58,975 bases of DNA from Actinomycetes bacterium (GTDB taxonomy: Bacteria > Actinomycetota > UBA4738 > HRBIN12): positions 1 to 58,975 of the forward strand of contig JAJNBA010000003.1 in assembly GCA_021155985.1 (NCBI GenBank). Direction: 5' to 3'. How positions within the stretch are numbered: position 1 is the first letter of the stretch; each line of letters begins with the position of its first letter. The notes beneath the pieces are model-generated. The model did no database searches and was not told the DNA's origin. It worked only from the letters and a program-made list of their open reading frames with translations. Positions 40,967 through 47,889 of the stretch are shown here, one piece after another. A program made the position numbers and the translations under genes.

Positions 40967-41965
40967 GTGGGTCGTCGCGACGGCCAGCGAGATGGCTGGT
41001 ACGGAACCGTCGGGCGGCCGGCGTTCTTCGCGCTCCCTCCCGAAGCGTCGCACCGCGTCGCCACCTCGCTGCTGTCGCTGCCGATGCCCTGGGAGCGGAT
41101 CGGCGGTGTCGTGGACGATCCCTCCCTCGAGGTCGACCTGTGTGGGATCCGCCTCCGGAACCCCGTCGGGCTCGCCGCGGGCTTCGACAAGACGTGCCGA
41201 CACCTCGGTCCCCTCGGGAGGCTGGGGTTCGGCTTCGTCGTGGGTGGGACGATCACGAGGGAAGCGCGGAAGGGGAGCGCCAAGCCGAGGATCGTCCGAG
41301 CGACGGAGCGCCGCGCGATCGTGAATTCGATGGGCCTCCCGAACCCCGGGGCCGAGGCCGCCGCGGAGAACCTTGCGCGCGCGAGCAGCACCGCGCCGCG
41401 GTTCGCGAGCGTCGCGGACGAGGACCTGTCGATGGCGATCGAGACCGTGGAGCTCCTCGCTCCCCATGTCGACGGGATCGAGCTGAACGCGAGCAGCCCG
41501 AACGCGCCCTGGCGGCACGACCCCGCGCACATGACCCGGCTGCTGGAGGCGTTCCGAGGCCGCACGGACCGACCCCTCTTGCTGAAGCTGCCTCCACTCA
41601 CCACCGATGGGGACCGCACGACCGTGCTGGACCTCGCTCGAGCGGCCATGGAGGCGGGCGCCCACGGGCTCGTGTGCTCGAACACGCTCCCGACGGAGGA
41701 GCCACGACTCGCGACGGGGCGCGGCGGCATCTCGGGCGGGCCCTTGACCGAACGAACGCCGAGGAACGTCTCGGACGTGGCCGCCGCGATCGGCCGCGCG
41801 GTCCCGATCGTCGCGTGCGGAGGCATCTTCACGTCGGAGGACGTGCGCCGGTGCCTCGACGCGGGGGCGTCGGCGGTGCAGCTCTACACGAGCCTGATCT
41901 ACCGCGGCCCGGGGATCGTAGGCTCCCTCATCCGCGGTCTGCTGCCTGGACGAATTCTCGCCTGA
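40967..41965 (+). CDS. pyrD: Dihydroorotate dehydrogenase, class 2 (quinone)
   Basis: A 332-residue FMN enzyme. NPVGLAAGFDKTCRHL, VGGTITREARKG, SMGLPNPGAE and ELNASSPNAP are the class 2 signatures, with Ser as catalytic base in the NASSPN stretch, and IVACGGIFTSEDV and LYTSLIYRGPGIV bind FMN phosphate. A short N-terminal segment would contact the membrane quinone. It shares a compact divergent promoter with pyrE. Confidence 0.93.
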   Translation: MGRRDGQRDGWYGTVGRPAFFALPPEASHRVATSLLSLPMPWERIGGVVDDPSLEVDLCGIRLRNPVGLAAGFDKTCRHLGPLGRLGFGFVVGGTITREARKGSAKPRIVRATERRAIVNSMGLPNPGAEAAAENLARASSTAPRFASVADEDLSMAIETVELLAPHVDGIELNASSPNAPWRHDPAHMTRLLEAFRGRTDRPLLLKLPPLTTDGDRTTVLDLARAAMEAGAHGLVCSNTLPTEEPRLATGRGGISGGPLTERTPRNVSDVAAAIGRAVPIVACGGIFTSEDVRRCLDAGASAVQLYTSLIYRGPGIVGSLIRGLLPGRILA

Positions 41966-42073
41966 CCGGCCGGCGACGCAACCCCGTTGCACGGCTCGGT
42001 CTTCGCCGTCAAGATCGCCTGGTTCGCCACGCCGGCCGCGGCAGCGGCCGGTCACGAACGTGGCGGCGATCCT

Positions 42074-42089
42074 CGTCATCGTGATGACG
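42074..42089. terminator. Inverted repeat CGTCATC-GT-GATGACG between pyrD and bpa
   Basis: A perfect 7-bp inverted repeat with a 2-nt centre in the gap between convergent pyrD and bpa. It could be part of a bidirectional terminator; there is no T tract. Confidence 0.35.
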
Positions 42090-42114
42090 TTCGTGCCCGT
42101 TGATCGTTCAGCTG

Positions 42115-42135
42115 CTGACGCGCGAGGAGCGTCAG
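42115..42135. terminator. Hairpin CTGACGC/GCGTCAG near the end of bpa
   Basis: A perfect 7-bp stem with a 7-nt loop, 9 bp beyond the bpa stop. It is a candidate terminator for the bpa transcript or for both convergent genes, without a T tract, as is common in high-GC genomes. Confidence 0.45.
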
Positions 42136-42143
42136 ACGGGGTC

Positions 42144-42641
42144 TTAGAGGTACTGCCCGCGCGAGGCGCCGCTCTGCTCGGGTTGCTCGGGCTGCTGCGG
42201 ATTCTGCGCCATCAGGCCGCGCCGCCGGATCTCCTCGAATTGCTGCCGCGCGGCCATCTGCTGCGCGAACATCGCCGCTTGGATCCCGTGGAACAGGCCC
42301 TCGAGCCATCCCACCAGTTGGGCCTGCGCGACCCGCATCTCGGCTTCGCTGGGGACGTCGCCGAGCGGGGGGAGGAGTTCTTCGAGCTCCGCCTTCAGGT
42401 CGGCGCTGACCGATCCACCCAGCTCCTCGACGGAGCGGTGGTAGATGTCAACGAGTCGTTTGCGCCCCGCCTCGTCCATCGACGCGTGACGGGTCTCCTC
42501 GAGGAGCTCTCGCACCATCGACGCGATCCGGAGGAGCTTGGCCGGCTCAGTGATCGTCTCGGGGGACGGCCCGTCGCCGGTGGGCTCCGGCGTCGCCTCG
42601 ACGGGGACCGCCTGCACGGGTGGGGCCGGGGGATCGCTCAC
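42144..42641 (-). CDS. bpa: Bacterial proteasome activator (Bpa/PafE)
   Basis: A 165-residue protein of the DUF2587 family. The helical core contains EPAKLLRIASMVRELLEETR and AQAQLVGWLEGLFHGIQAA, cut here to the diagnostic VGWLEGLFHGIQ. It ends in GQYL, the C-terminal docking motif that opens the 20S proteasome gate independent of ATP. Bpa forms a dodecameric ring and feeds unfolded proteins to the core. Its GTG overlaps the M20 peptidase stop in GTGA; a TAGGTT box 6 nt upstream may give a second, leaderless transcript. It implies a 20S proteasome in this organism. Confidence 0.92.
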   Translation of the reverse strand: MSDPPAPPVQAVPVEATPEPTGDGPSPETITEPAKLLRIASMVRELLEETRHASMDEAGRKRLVDIYHRSVEELGGSVSADLKAELEELLPPLGDVPSEAEMRVAQAQLVGWLEGLFHGIQAAMFAQQMAARQQFEEIRRRGLMAQNPQQPEQPEQSGASRGQYL

Positions 42642-44023
42642 CGCTCCAACCTAGCAGCCGCTTCCTCGGACACCCCGCCGAGGTTCCGGAGGAACAGCGC
42701 CTCCGCGAGCGTGATGCGCTCGACCTCCGAGAGCTCGACGCTCTCGTTCACGGAGTGGATGAAAGAGCGCTCGTCCATCGCACCCCAGATCAGGATCTCG
42801 ATCCCCGGGAATGTCTGGGTCAGCATCGGCACGAGCGGGATCGAGCCGCCGGATCCCATCTCGATCGCTTCTCGCCCGTAGGCGCGCGCCAGGGCGTCCA
42901 TCGCCGCGCGGCTCGCCGGCCTCGTCGTGTCGACCAGATGCCCGTGGCCGGCTTCGAAGCCTAACGTCCCTTCGAACGTCACCTCCACCCCCCACGGAGC
43001 GTGCGAGCGGAGGTGGTCCACCAACGCCTGTCGGGCCGCGACCGGATCGTCTCCCGGGGCGATCCGCAGGCTCACCCGGGCGCGAGCGAACGGCACGATC
43101 TGGTTCGAGGAGCCCGCGATCGCGGGTGCGTCGAAGCCAAGGACGGCGACGGCGGGACCCGCCAGCAATCGGTCCGAGAGGGTACCGGCCCCGATCAGCT
43201 CCACCTGATCGAGGACCCCGGACTCCTCGCGGAACTCGTCCTCGGGGATCTGCATCCCGGTCCATTCGAAACGCTGCAAGCCCTCGATGGCCACGCTCCC
43301 GTCATCGTGGTGCAGCGAGGCGATGATGCGCGCGAGTGCCGTGATCGCGTCGGGGATCGGCCCGCCATAGGAGCCGGAGTGCTGCGCCCGCGGCAGGACC
43401 CGGACCTGCACCACGATGTCGGTCACGCCCCGGATCGACGAATTCAGGGTGGGCACGCCGGTGCGGTAGTTCCCGCCGTCGGCGATCACGGCCACGTCCG
43501 CACGGAGCAGGTCGGCGTTGCCCTGGACGAGCTGGGGCAGGTGCTCGGTCGAGCACTCCTCCTCACCCTCCACCACGACCTTGATCGAGACGGGTGGTCT
43601 ACCGTCGGCGAGGAGCGCTCGGATCGCGGCCGCGTGGACGACGATGCCGCTCTTGTCATCCGCGGCACCGCGTCCGTACATCCGCCCGTCCTTCACGACC
43701 GGCTCGAAGGGCGGGGTGTCCCATTCCTCGATCGGCCCCTCCGGCTGGACGTCGTGGTGCGCGTAGAGCAGGACCGTGGGTGCCCCGTCCGGCCCGGGGA
43801 TCTCGCCGAAGACCGCGGGATGGCCCCCGTCGAGCTCGAGGAGGCGGGCATCCGTCACTCCCGCTTCGTTCAGGATGTCCCGCGTCGTCTCGGCGGAGGC
43901 GCGCACGTTCGCGGGGTCGTAGCCCGGGTGGCCCATCGAGGGGATCCGAACCAGACGCTCGAGCTCATCGATCGCCCGGGGCATGTCGCCGGCGATGCGC
44001 TCGCGGAGGGCACGGTCGTCCAT
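42638..44023 (-). CDS. M20 family dipeptidase
   Basis: A 461-residue di-zinc peptidase of the M20 family. Metal ligands are visible in LLYAHHDVQP, GRGAADDKSG, VEGEEECST and the final SFIHSVNESV. The dimerisation domain lies between about 190 and 310. Length and motifs match beta-Ala-dipeptidase-like enzymes. ATG 44023 has a TAGGCT box 9 nt upstream. It is followed by bpa with a 4-nt overlap, so peptide release from the proteasome route and dipeptide cleavage may be linked; this is inference. Confidence 0.9.
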   Translation of the reverse strand: MDDRALRERIAGDMPRAIDELERLVRIPSMGHPGYDPANVRASAETTRDILNEAGVTDARLLELDGGHPAVFGEIPGPDGAPTVLLYAHHDVQPEGPIEEWDTPPFEPVVKDGRMYGRGAADDKSGIVVHAAAIRALLADGRPPVSIKVVVEGEEECSTEHLPQLVQGNADLLRADVAVIADGGNYRTGVPTLNSSIRGVTDIVVQVRVLPRAQHSGSYGGPIPDAITALARIIASLHHDDGSVAIEGLQRFEWTGMQIPEDEFREESGVLDQVELIGAGTLSDRLLAGPAVAVLGFDAPAIAGSSNQIVPFARARVSLRIAPGDDPVAARQALVDHLRSHAPWGVEVTFEGTLGFEAGHGHLVDTTRPASRAAMDALARAYGREAIEMGSGGSIPLVPMLTQTFPGIEILIWGAMDERSFIHSVNESVELSEVERITLAEALFLRNLGGVSEEAAARLER

Positions 44024-44032
44024 GGGGGTGCG

Positions 44033-44038
44033 AGCCTA
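44033..44038 (-). promoter_or_regulatory. -10 box TAGGCT of the M20 peptidase gene
   Basis: TAGGCT on the minus strand, 9 nt from ATG 44023. Confidence 0.4.
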
Positions 44039-44042
44039 TCGG

Positions 44043-44660
44043 CTAGGGCGAGAGTCGCCGGATCGTCCAGCCGTCCCCGCTGCGCTCGAATCGGAACCGG
44101 TCGTGGAGGCGGTGCTGTCGTCCCTGCCAGAACTCCACGGTGATCGGCGCGATCCGGTACCCACCCCAGAACGGGGGTCGCGGTACGTCGTCGCCCTGGT
44201 AGCGAGCGTCGAACTCGGCGACGCGCTCCATCAGCTCGTCGCGAGAGGTGAGCTCCGAGCTTTGCCGCGAGGCCCACGCGCCGATCCGCGCCTCACGAGG
44301 CCGTGTGGCGAAGTAGGCGTCGGACTCCTCGGCGCTGACGGTCGCGACGTCGCCGATGACGGAGATCTGACGGTCCAGCTCTCGCCAGTAGACGGAGAAC
44401 GCCGCCCGAGGGTTCTCGGCGAGCTCGGTGCCCTTGCGGCTCCCATGATTCGTGTGGAAGACGAAGCCGTCGTCCTCGATGCCGCGGAGGAGGACGTGGC
44501 GGATCGACGGGCGCCCGCCGGCCGACGCCGTCGCGAGCGCGATCGCGTTGGGGAGGCGGATGCCCGCCCGCTCCGCCTCCTCGTACCAACGCCGGAACAG
44601 CACGACCGGCTCCGATGGGAGGCTTTCCTGGTCGAGCGGCTCGTCGTCGGCGTTGCCCAC
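44043..44660 (-). CDS. pdxH: Pyridoxine/pyridoxamine 5'-phosphate oxidase
   Basis: A 205-residue FMN oxidase making PLP from PNP or PMP. RHVLLRGIEDDGFVFHTNHGSRKG shows the FMN phosphate-binding region (key RHVLLRG and SRKG), and the C-terminal PITVEFWQGRQHRLHDR is the PdxH signature including the substrate-binding RxH. GTG 44660 follows a TACGGT box by 6 nt. It is distinct from the PNPOx-like gene at 26.7 kb. Confidence 0.94.
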   Translation of the reverse strand: MGNADDEPLDQESLPSEPVVLFRRWYEEAERAGIRLPNAIALATASAGGRPSIRHVLLRGIEDDGFVFHTNHGSRKGTELAENPRAAFSVYWRELDRQISVIGDVATVSAEESDAYFATRPREARIGAWASRQSSELTSRDELMERVAEFDARYQGDDVPRPPFWGGYRIAPITVEFWQGRQHRLHDRFRFERSGDGWTIRRLSP

Positions 44661-44666
44661 GGCGCC

Positions 44667-44672
44667 ACCGTA
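44667..44672 (-). promoter_or_regulatory. -10 box TACGGT of pdxH
   Basis: TACGGT on the minus strand, 6 nt from GTG 44660. Confidence 0.5.
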
Positions 44673-44733
44673 TCGCGACTCTCGCGGACCCCGGCGGCCG
44701 GCCGGACGGGTCGGACGCGGCCGGCGAAGGTGC

Positions 44734-45930
44734 TCAGTCCGGGAGCAGCGGTACCGACAGCCCCTGGCGGCGACCGAGAAGCACCGCGCGGGTGATGGAC
44801 GACGATCCGAATCGATCGCGCACCTCGTCGAGCGTGGTGTCGATGCCGGGGGTGAGGTGAGGATCGAACGGCAAGGCCAGCTGGACGGCGGAGTCGTCGT
44901 CGAGGTTGCTGAGGGTCAGGCCGATGAGGGTGATGCCTCGTTCCCGGATCGTCGGCATGGCCGCCGCGAGCAAGGCCCTCCCGACCGTGAGGATCGTCTC
45001 GGTGCGCGCGGTCGCCTCCCAGAGGGTGTGCGACCTGGTCGCGCGCGTGAAGTCGTCGAACCGCAGCCGAAGGACGACCGTGCGGCAGACGCGGTGGGCC
45101 GCTCGCAGCCTGCGTGCGAGTCGGTCGACTAACGCGACGAGGTCCGTGTCGAGCGAGCCGGGTGATCTCGGTCCTCGGCCGAGGGCGCGCTGCGTGCCCA
45201 TCGAGCGGCGACGGCGGCCGACCTGGACCCGGCGCGGATCACGATTGTGGGCGAGAGCGTGGAGATGACGGCCGCCGGCCCGGCCGAGCATCCGGACGAG
45301 CGCCGCCTCGCCGAGCTGCGCAACCTGTCCCACGGTCGTGACCGCGTGTCCGCGGAGCTTGCTCGCGGTGACCGGCCCGACTCCCCACAACCGTTCGACC
45401 GGAAGCGGGTGCAGGAACTCCAGCTCGCCGTCGGTCGGCACCAGCAACAGACCGTCGGGTTTCGCGACACCACTGGCGACCTTCGCCAGGAACTTCGTCC
45501 TGGCGACACCCACGGTGACGGGCAGGCCGACCCTCTCGAAGACCTCTCGCCGCAATCGGACGGCGATCTCCATCGACGTGCCCGAGATCCGCCGCAATCC
45601 ACCGACGTCGAGGAACGCCTCGTCGATCGAGAGCCCCTCCACGAACGGCGTCGTGTCGTTGAAGACCTCGAACAGGGCCGCGCTCGCCTCGCGATAGGCA
45701 TCCATCCGCGGCGGAACGACGACGGCGTGCGGGCACAGCCTGCGCGCCTGGGCTCCGCCCATCGGTGTGGTGACGCCGAACGCCTTCGCCTCGTAGCTGG
45801 CCGCCAGCACCACGCCGGCCCCGACGATGACGGGACGGCCACGCAGGCTGGGGTCGTCTCGCTGCTCCACCGACGCATAGAACGAGTCGATGTCTGCGTG
45901 GAGGATCGTCGCCTCGTTCGACACGAACAC
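44734..45930 (-). CDS. dinB: DNA polymerase IV (Y-family)
   Basis: A 398-residue translesion polymerase. LHADIDSFYASVEQ and SIDEAFLDV hold the metal-binding Asp and Glu residues, the HhH-like segment is KLRGHAVTTVGQVAQLG, and the little-finger domain follows. The C-terminus carries VQLALPFDPH, a plausible beta-clamp-binding motif (QLALPF). GTG 45930 lies inside a perfect SOS box, so LexA binding would directly block the start region. Confidence 0.93.
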   Translation of the reverse strand: MFVSNEATILHADIDSFYASVEQRDDPSLRGRPVIVGAGVVLAASYEAKAFGVTTPMGGAQARRLCPHAVVVPPRMDAYREASAALFEVFNDTTPFVEGLSIDEAFLDVGGLRRISGTSMEIAVRLRREVFERVGLPVTVGVARTKFLAKVASGVAKPDGLLLVPTDGELEFLHPLPVERLWGVGPVTASKLRGHAVTTVGQVAQLGEAALVRMLGRAGGRHLHALAHNRDPRRVQVGRRRRSMGTQRALGRGPRSPGSLDTDLVALVDRLARRLRAAHRVCRTVVLRLRFDDFTRATRSHTLWEATARTETILTVGRALLAAAMPTIRERGITLIGLTLSNLDDDSAVQLALPFDPHLTPGIDTTLDEVRDRFGSSSITRAVLLGRRQGLSVPLLPD

Positions 45931-45937
45931 ATGTTCG
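45924..45937. promoter_or_regulatory. LexA (SOS) box CGAACACATGTTCG overlapping the dinB start
   Basis: A perfect match to the Gram-positive/actinobacterial LexA operator CGAAC-N4-GTTCG. The dinB GTG (45930-45928) is inside it. Confidence 0.85.
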
Positions 45938-45972
45938 CATCTCTCGGTGACGTCGGATCCACCAAGCGGCAG

Positions 45973-46504
45973 TCACGTCAGGACGGAGAATCGGAGGTGG
46001 GTCGCCCTCGGGGTATCGATCGACCTGGTCTTCCTCAGTTCGATCCCCTCGGCGTTCAGTCCTAGAAGAGGCGGACGCCGTTCCCCAGCACGATCGGGAT
46101 CAGGTGGAGCTGCAACTCGTCCAGGAGTCCGGCCTGGACGTACTGCGTGACGATGTTGGCTCCTCCCCAGATGCCGATGTCCTTGTCGTCCGCGGCGGCA
46201 CGGGCGTCGGCCAGTGCAGCTTCCAGCCCGCCGGTCACGAAGTGGTAGGTCGTGCCGCCTGTCTCGGAAGAGGCTCGCGTGACTCATGCGTCACCACGAA
46301 CACGGGCATCCCGAAGGGCGGAGGGTCACCCCACGGCTCGACGCCGACATCGAACATCCGCTTGCCGATCAGGACCGCTCCGGTGGTCGCGTAGATCTCG
46401 TCGACGATCTCGGCGTCGGTGGCGGTCTTCTCGGAGAACATCCACTCGTGGAGGCGGCCGGGGTCATCACCCGTCTCGGCCCGATCCCGGTACGTCCGGA
46501 TCAC
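45973..46504 (-). pseudogene. Frameshifted dihydrofolate reductase/RibD C-terminal family gene
   Basis: Three frames together give a DHFR-like protein. Frame 1: ATTGAVLIGKRMFDVG and GMPVFVVTHESREPLP. Frame 2: GGTTYHFVTGG then GIWGGANIVTQYVQAGLLDELQLHLIPI, shown by its key parts GGANIVTQY and LHLIPIVLGNGVRLF. Frame 3: EGIELRKTRSIDTPRATHLRF, ending at the TGA at 45975-45973. The usual N-terminal VSLDG segment is absent. Two frameshifts and a missing start mean the gene is dead, unless the assembly is wrong in several places. Confidence 0.75.
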
Positions 46505-46543
46505 CCGGCCACGATCACGAGATCACGAGTGATGCACTCTCGG

Positions 46544-46615
46544 CGCCCCCGGCAGGATTCGAACCTGCGCCCCCGGCTCCGGAGGCCGGTGCTCTATCCC
46601 CTGAGCTACGGGGGC
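46544..46615 (-). tRNA. tRNA-Arg (CCG)
   Basis: On the minus strand a full cloverleaf: acceptor GCCCCCG/CGGGGGC, D-arm GCTCAGGGGATAGAGC, anticodon stem CCGGC/GCCGG with loop CTCCGGA (anticodon CCG, reading CGG), T-arm GCAGG-TTCGAAT-CCTGC. No CCA is encoded. A TACACT box lies 12 nt upstream of the mature 5' end. It is flanked on both sides by decayed genes. Confidence 0.93.
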
Positions 46616-46643
46616 TCGTGGCAGGAAGTGTAGCGGCCCGCGT

Positions 46644-46890
46644 TCACCCCTCGGCCATCGTGTTCGGCTCCTCGGCGGGCTCGTCGCTGACGGTCTCGGG
46701 ATCCCGATCTCCAAGCATGCGGCGGACGCCCACGGAGACGAGCAAGACGCCCAGGGACAGCATCGGGAGGACAAGGACCACGTCCGCTCAGATCGGCGAG
46801 ATCGATCTCCCCGGAGAGGAGCGACGCGCCGGTCAGCAGGAACAGCGATCCGAACGCGAACGAGACGGGGTCGAAGCGATGCGGCTTCAT
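46644..46890 (-). pseudogene. Frameshifted small two-helix membrane protein
   Basis: From ATG 46890 the frame gives MKPHRFDPVSFAFGSLFLL and LLSGEIDLADLS. Removing one G at the break would continue as DVVLVLPMLSLGVLLVSVGV and an acidic tail ending AEG at the TGA 46646-46644. The repaired protein would be about 80 residues with two helices. In the present sequence it is broken. Confidence 0.6.
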
Positions 46891-46916
46891 GCACCCTGGA
46901 CCTTGCGCTCGGGTGG

Positions 46917-47486
46917 TGGGCGATCCAGGTCGACGCTCCCGATACCCTGGTCCACGTTGATCGACGGATCCGAAGGACGCGGCCCGACGTCACGCTGCTC
47001 GACGTCCGTATGCCGGAGGGTGGAGGCGTCGCGGTGCTCGATGCGATCGCTGCCACGCATCCGGACATCAGGTTCCTCGCCCTGTCGGTCTCCGATGCCC
47101 CCGACGACGTGATCGAGGTGATCCGGGCCGGGCGCGAGGCTACGTGACCAAGACGATCGACCGGGGGAGCTCGTCGCGGCCGTGCGCCGTGTCCACGAAG
47201 GAGATGCCGTGTTCTCTCCGCGCCTCGCCGGGTTCGTCCTGGATGCTTTCGCGACCGAGCCGCGATCCGGTGCCGATCCCGAGCTCGACCTCCTGACCTC
47301 GCGTGAGAAAGAGGTGCTCCGGCTGATCGCGCGCGGGTACGCGTATCGCGAGGTCGCGAGGTCGCGAAACGGCTGCATGTGTCGGTGAAGACCGTCGAGA
47401 CCCACGTCTCGGCTGTCCTCCGGAAGCTGCAGCTGTCCAATCGGCATGAGCTCACCCGATGGGCGAGCGATCGTCGCCTGGTCTGA
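46917..47486 (+). pseudogene. Decayed NarL/LuxR-type response regulator
   Basis: Receiver remnants (PDVTLLDVRMPEGGG with the phospho-Asp, FLALSVSDAPDDVIEVIRAG) and a complete LuxR HTH (LTSREKEVLRLIARGYAYREVA, then KRLHVSVKTVETHVSAVLRKLQ, each longer than shown) lie in different frames. Two breaks are single missing G residues in G runs at about 47133-47140 and 47162-47167. The third is an 8-bp tandem duplication GAGGTCGC at about 47349-47364. The N-terminal third of the receiver is missing. No partner kinase is present. Confidence 0.75.
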
Positions 47487-47511
47487 CGACGAGCAGGGGG
47501 ACGGGCGCCGG

Positions 47512-47517
47512 TACCAT
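47512..47517 (+). promoter_or_regulatory. -10 box TACCAT of the receiver gene
   Basis: TACCAT ends 6 nt before ATG 47524. Confidence 0.55.
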
Positions 47518-47523
47518 CCGGGC

Positions 47524-47889
47524 ATGCCGCGGGTGCTGTTCGCCGACGACGATCCGATCCTGCACCGGCTCCTCGAGGTCAACTTCCGGGTGGTGGGGAT
47601 CACGATCGAGTCGGTGGGCAGGGGCGACGCCGCGCTGGAGCGGGTAGTGGCCGCGCCTCCCGACGCGCTGGTCCTCGACGCGACGATGCCGGGGATGGAC
47701 GGGCACGAGGTGTACCGGCGCCTCCGCGAGGTGCCCGCACTCGCGGAACTCCCGGTGATCTTCCTCACGGGACGCGGTGCCGAAGAGTTCGAGGCGTACG
47801 CGGGACCCCTCGTGCGGGTCGTGACCAAGCCGTTCGACCCCACCGAGCTCGTCCAGGTGGTCCGCGAGGCGATGGGGGAGGGGGGATGA
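47524..47889 (+). CDS. Stand-alone response regulator receiver protein
   Basis: A 121-residue CheY-like domain. Acidic pair DDD near residue 8, phospho-acceptor Asp in ALVLDATMPGMDG, Thr in FLTGRG and Lys in VTKPFDP are all in place. There is no output domain. ATG 47524 is set by the leaderless box. It overlaps argS in ATGA, an unusual operon partner, and no histidine kinase is nearby. Confidence 0.88.
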   Translation: MPRVLFADDDPILHRLLEVNFRVVGITIESVGRGDAALERVVAAPPDALVLDATMPGMDGHEVYRRLREVPALAELPVIFLTGRGAEEFEAYAGPLVRVVTKPFDPTELVQVVREAMGEGG

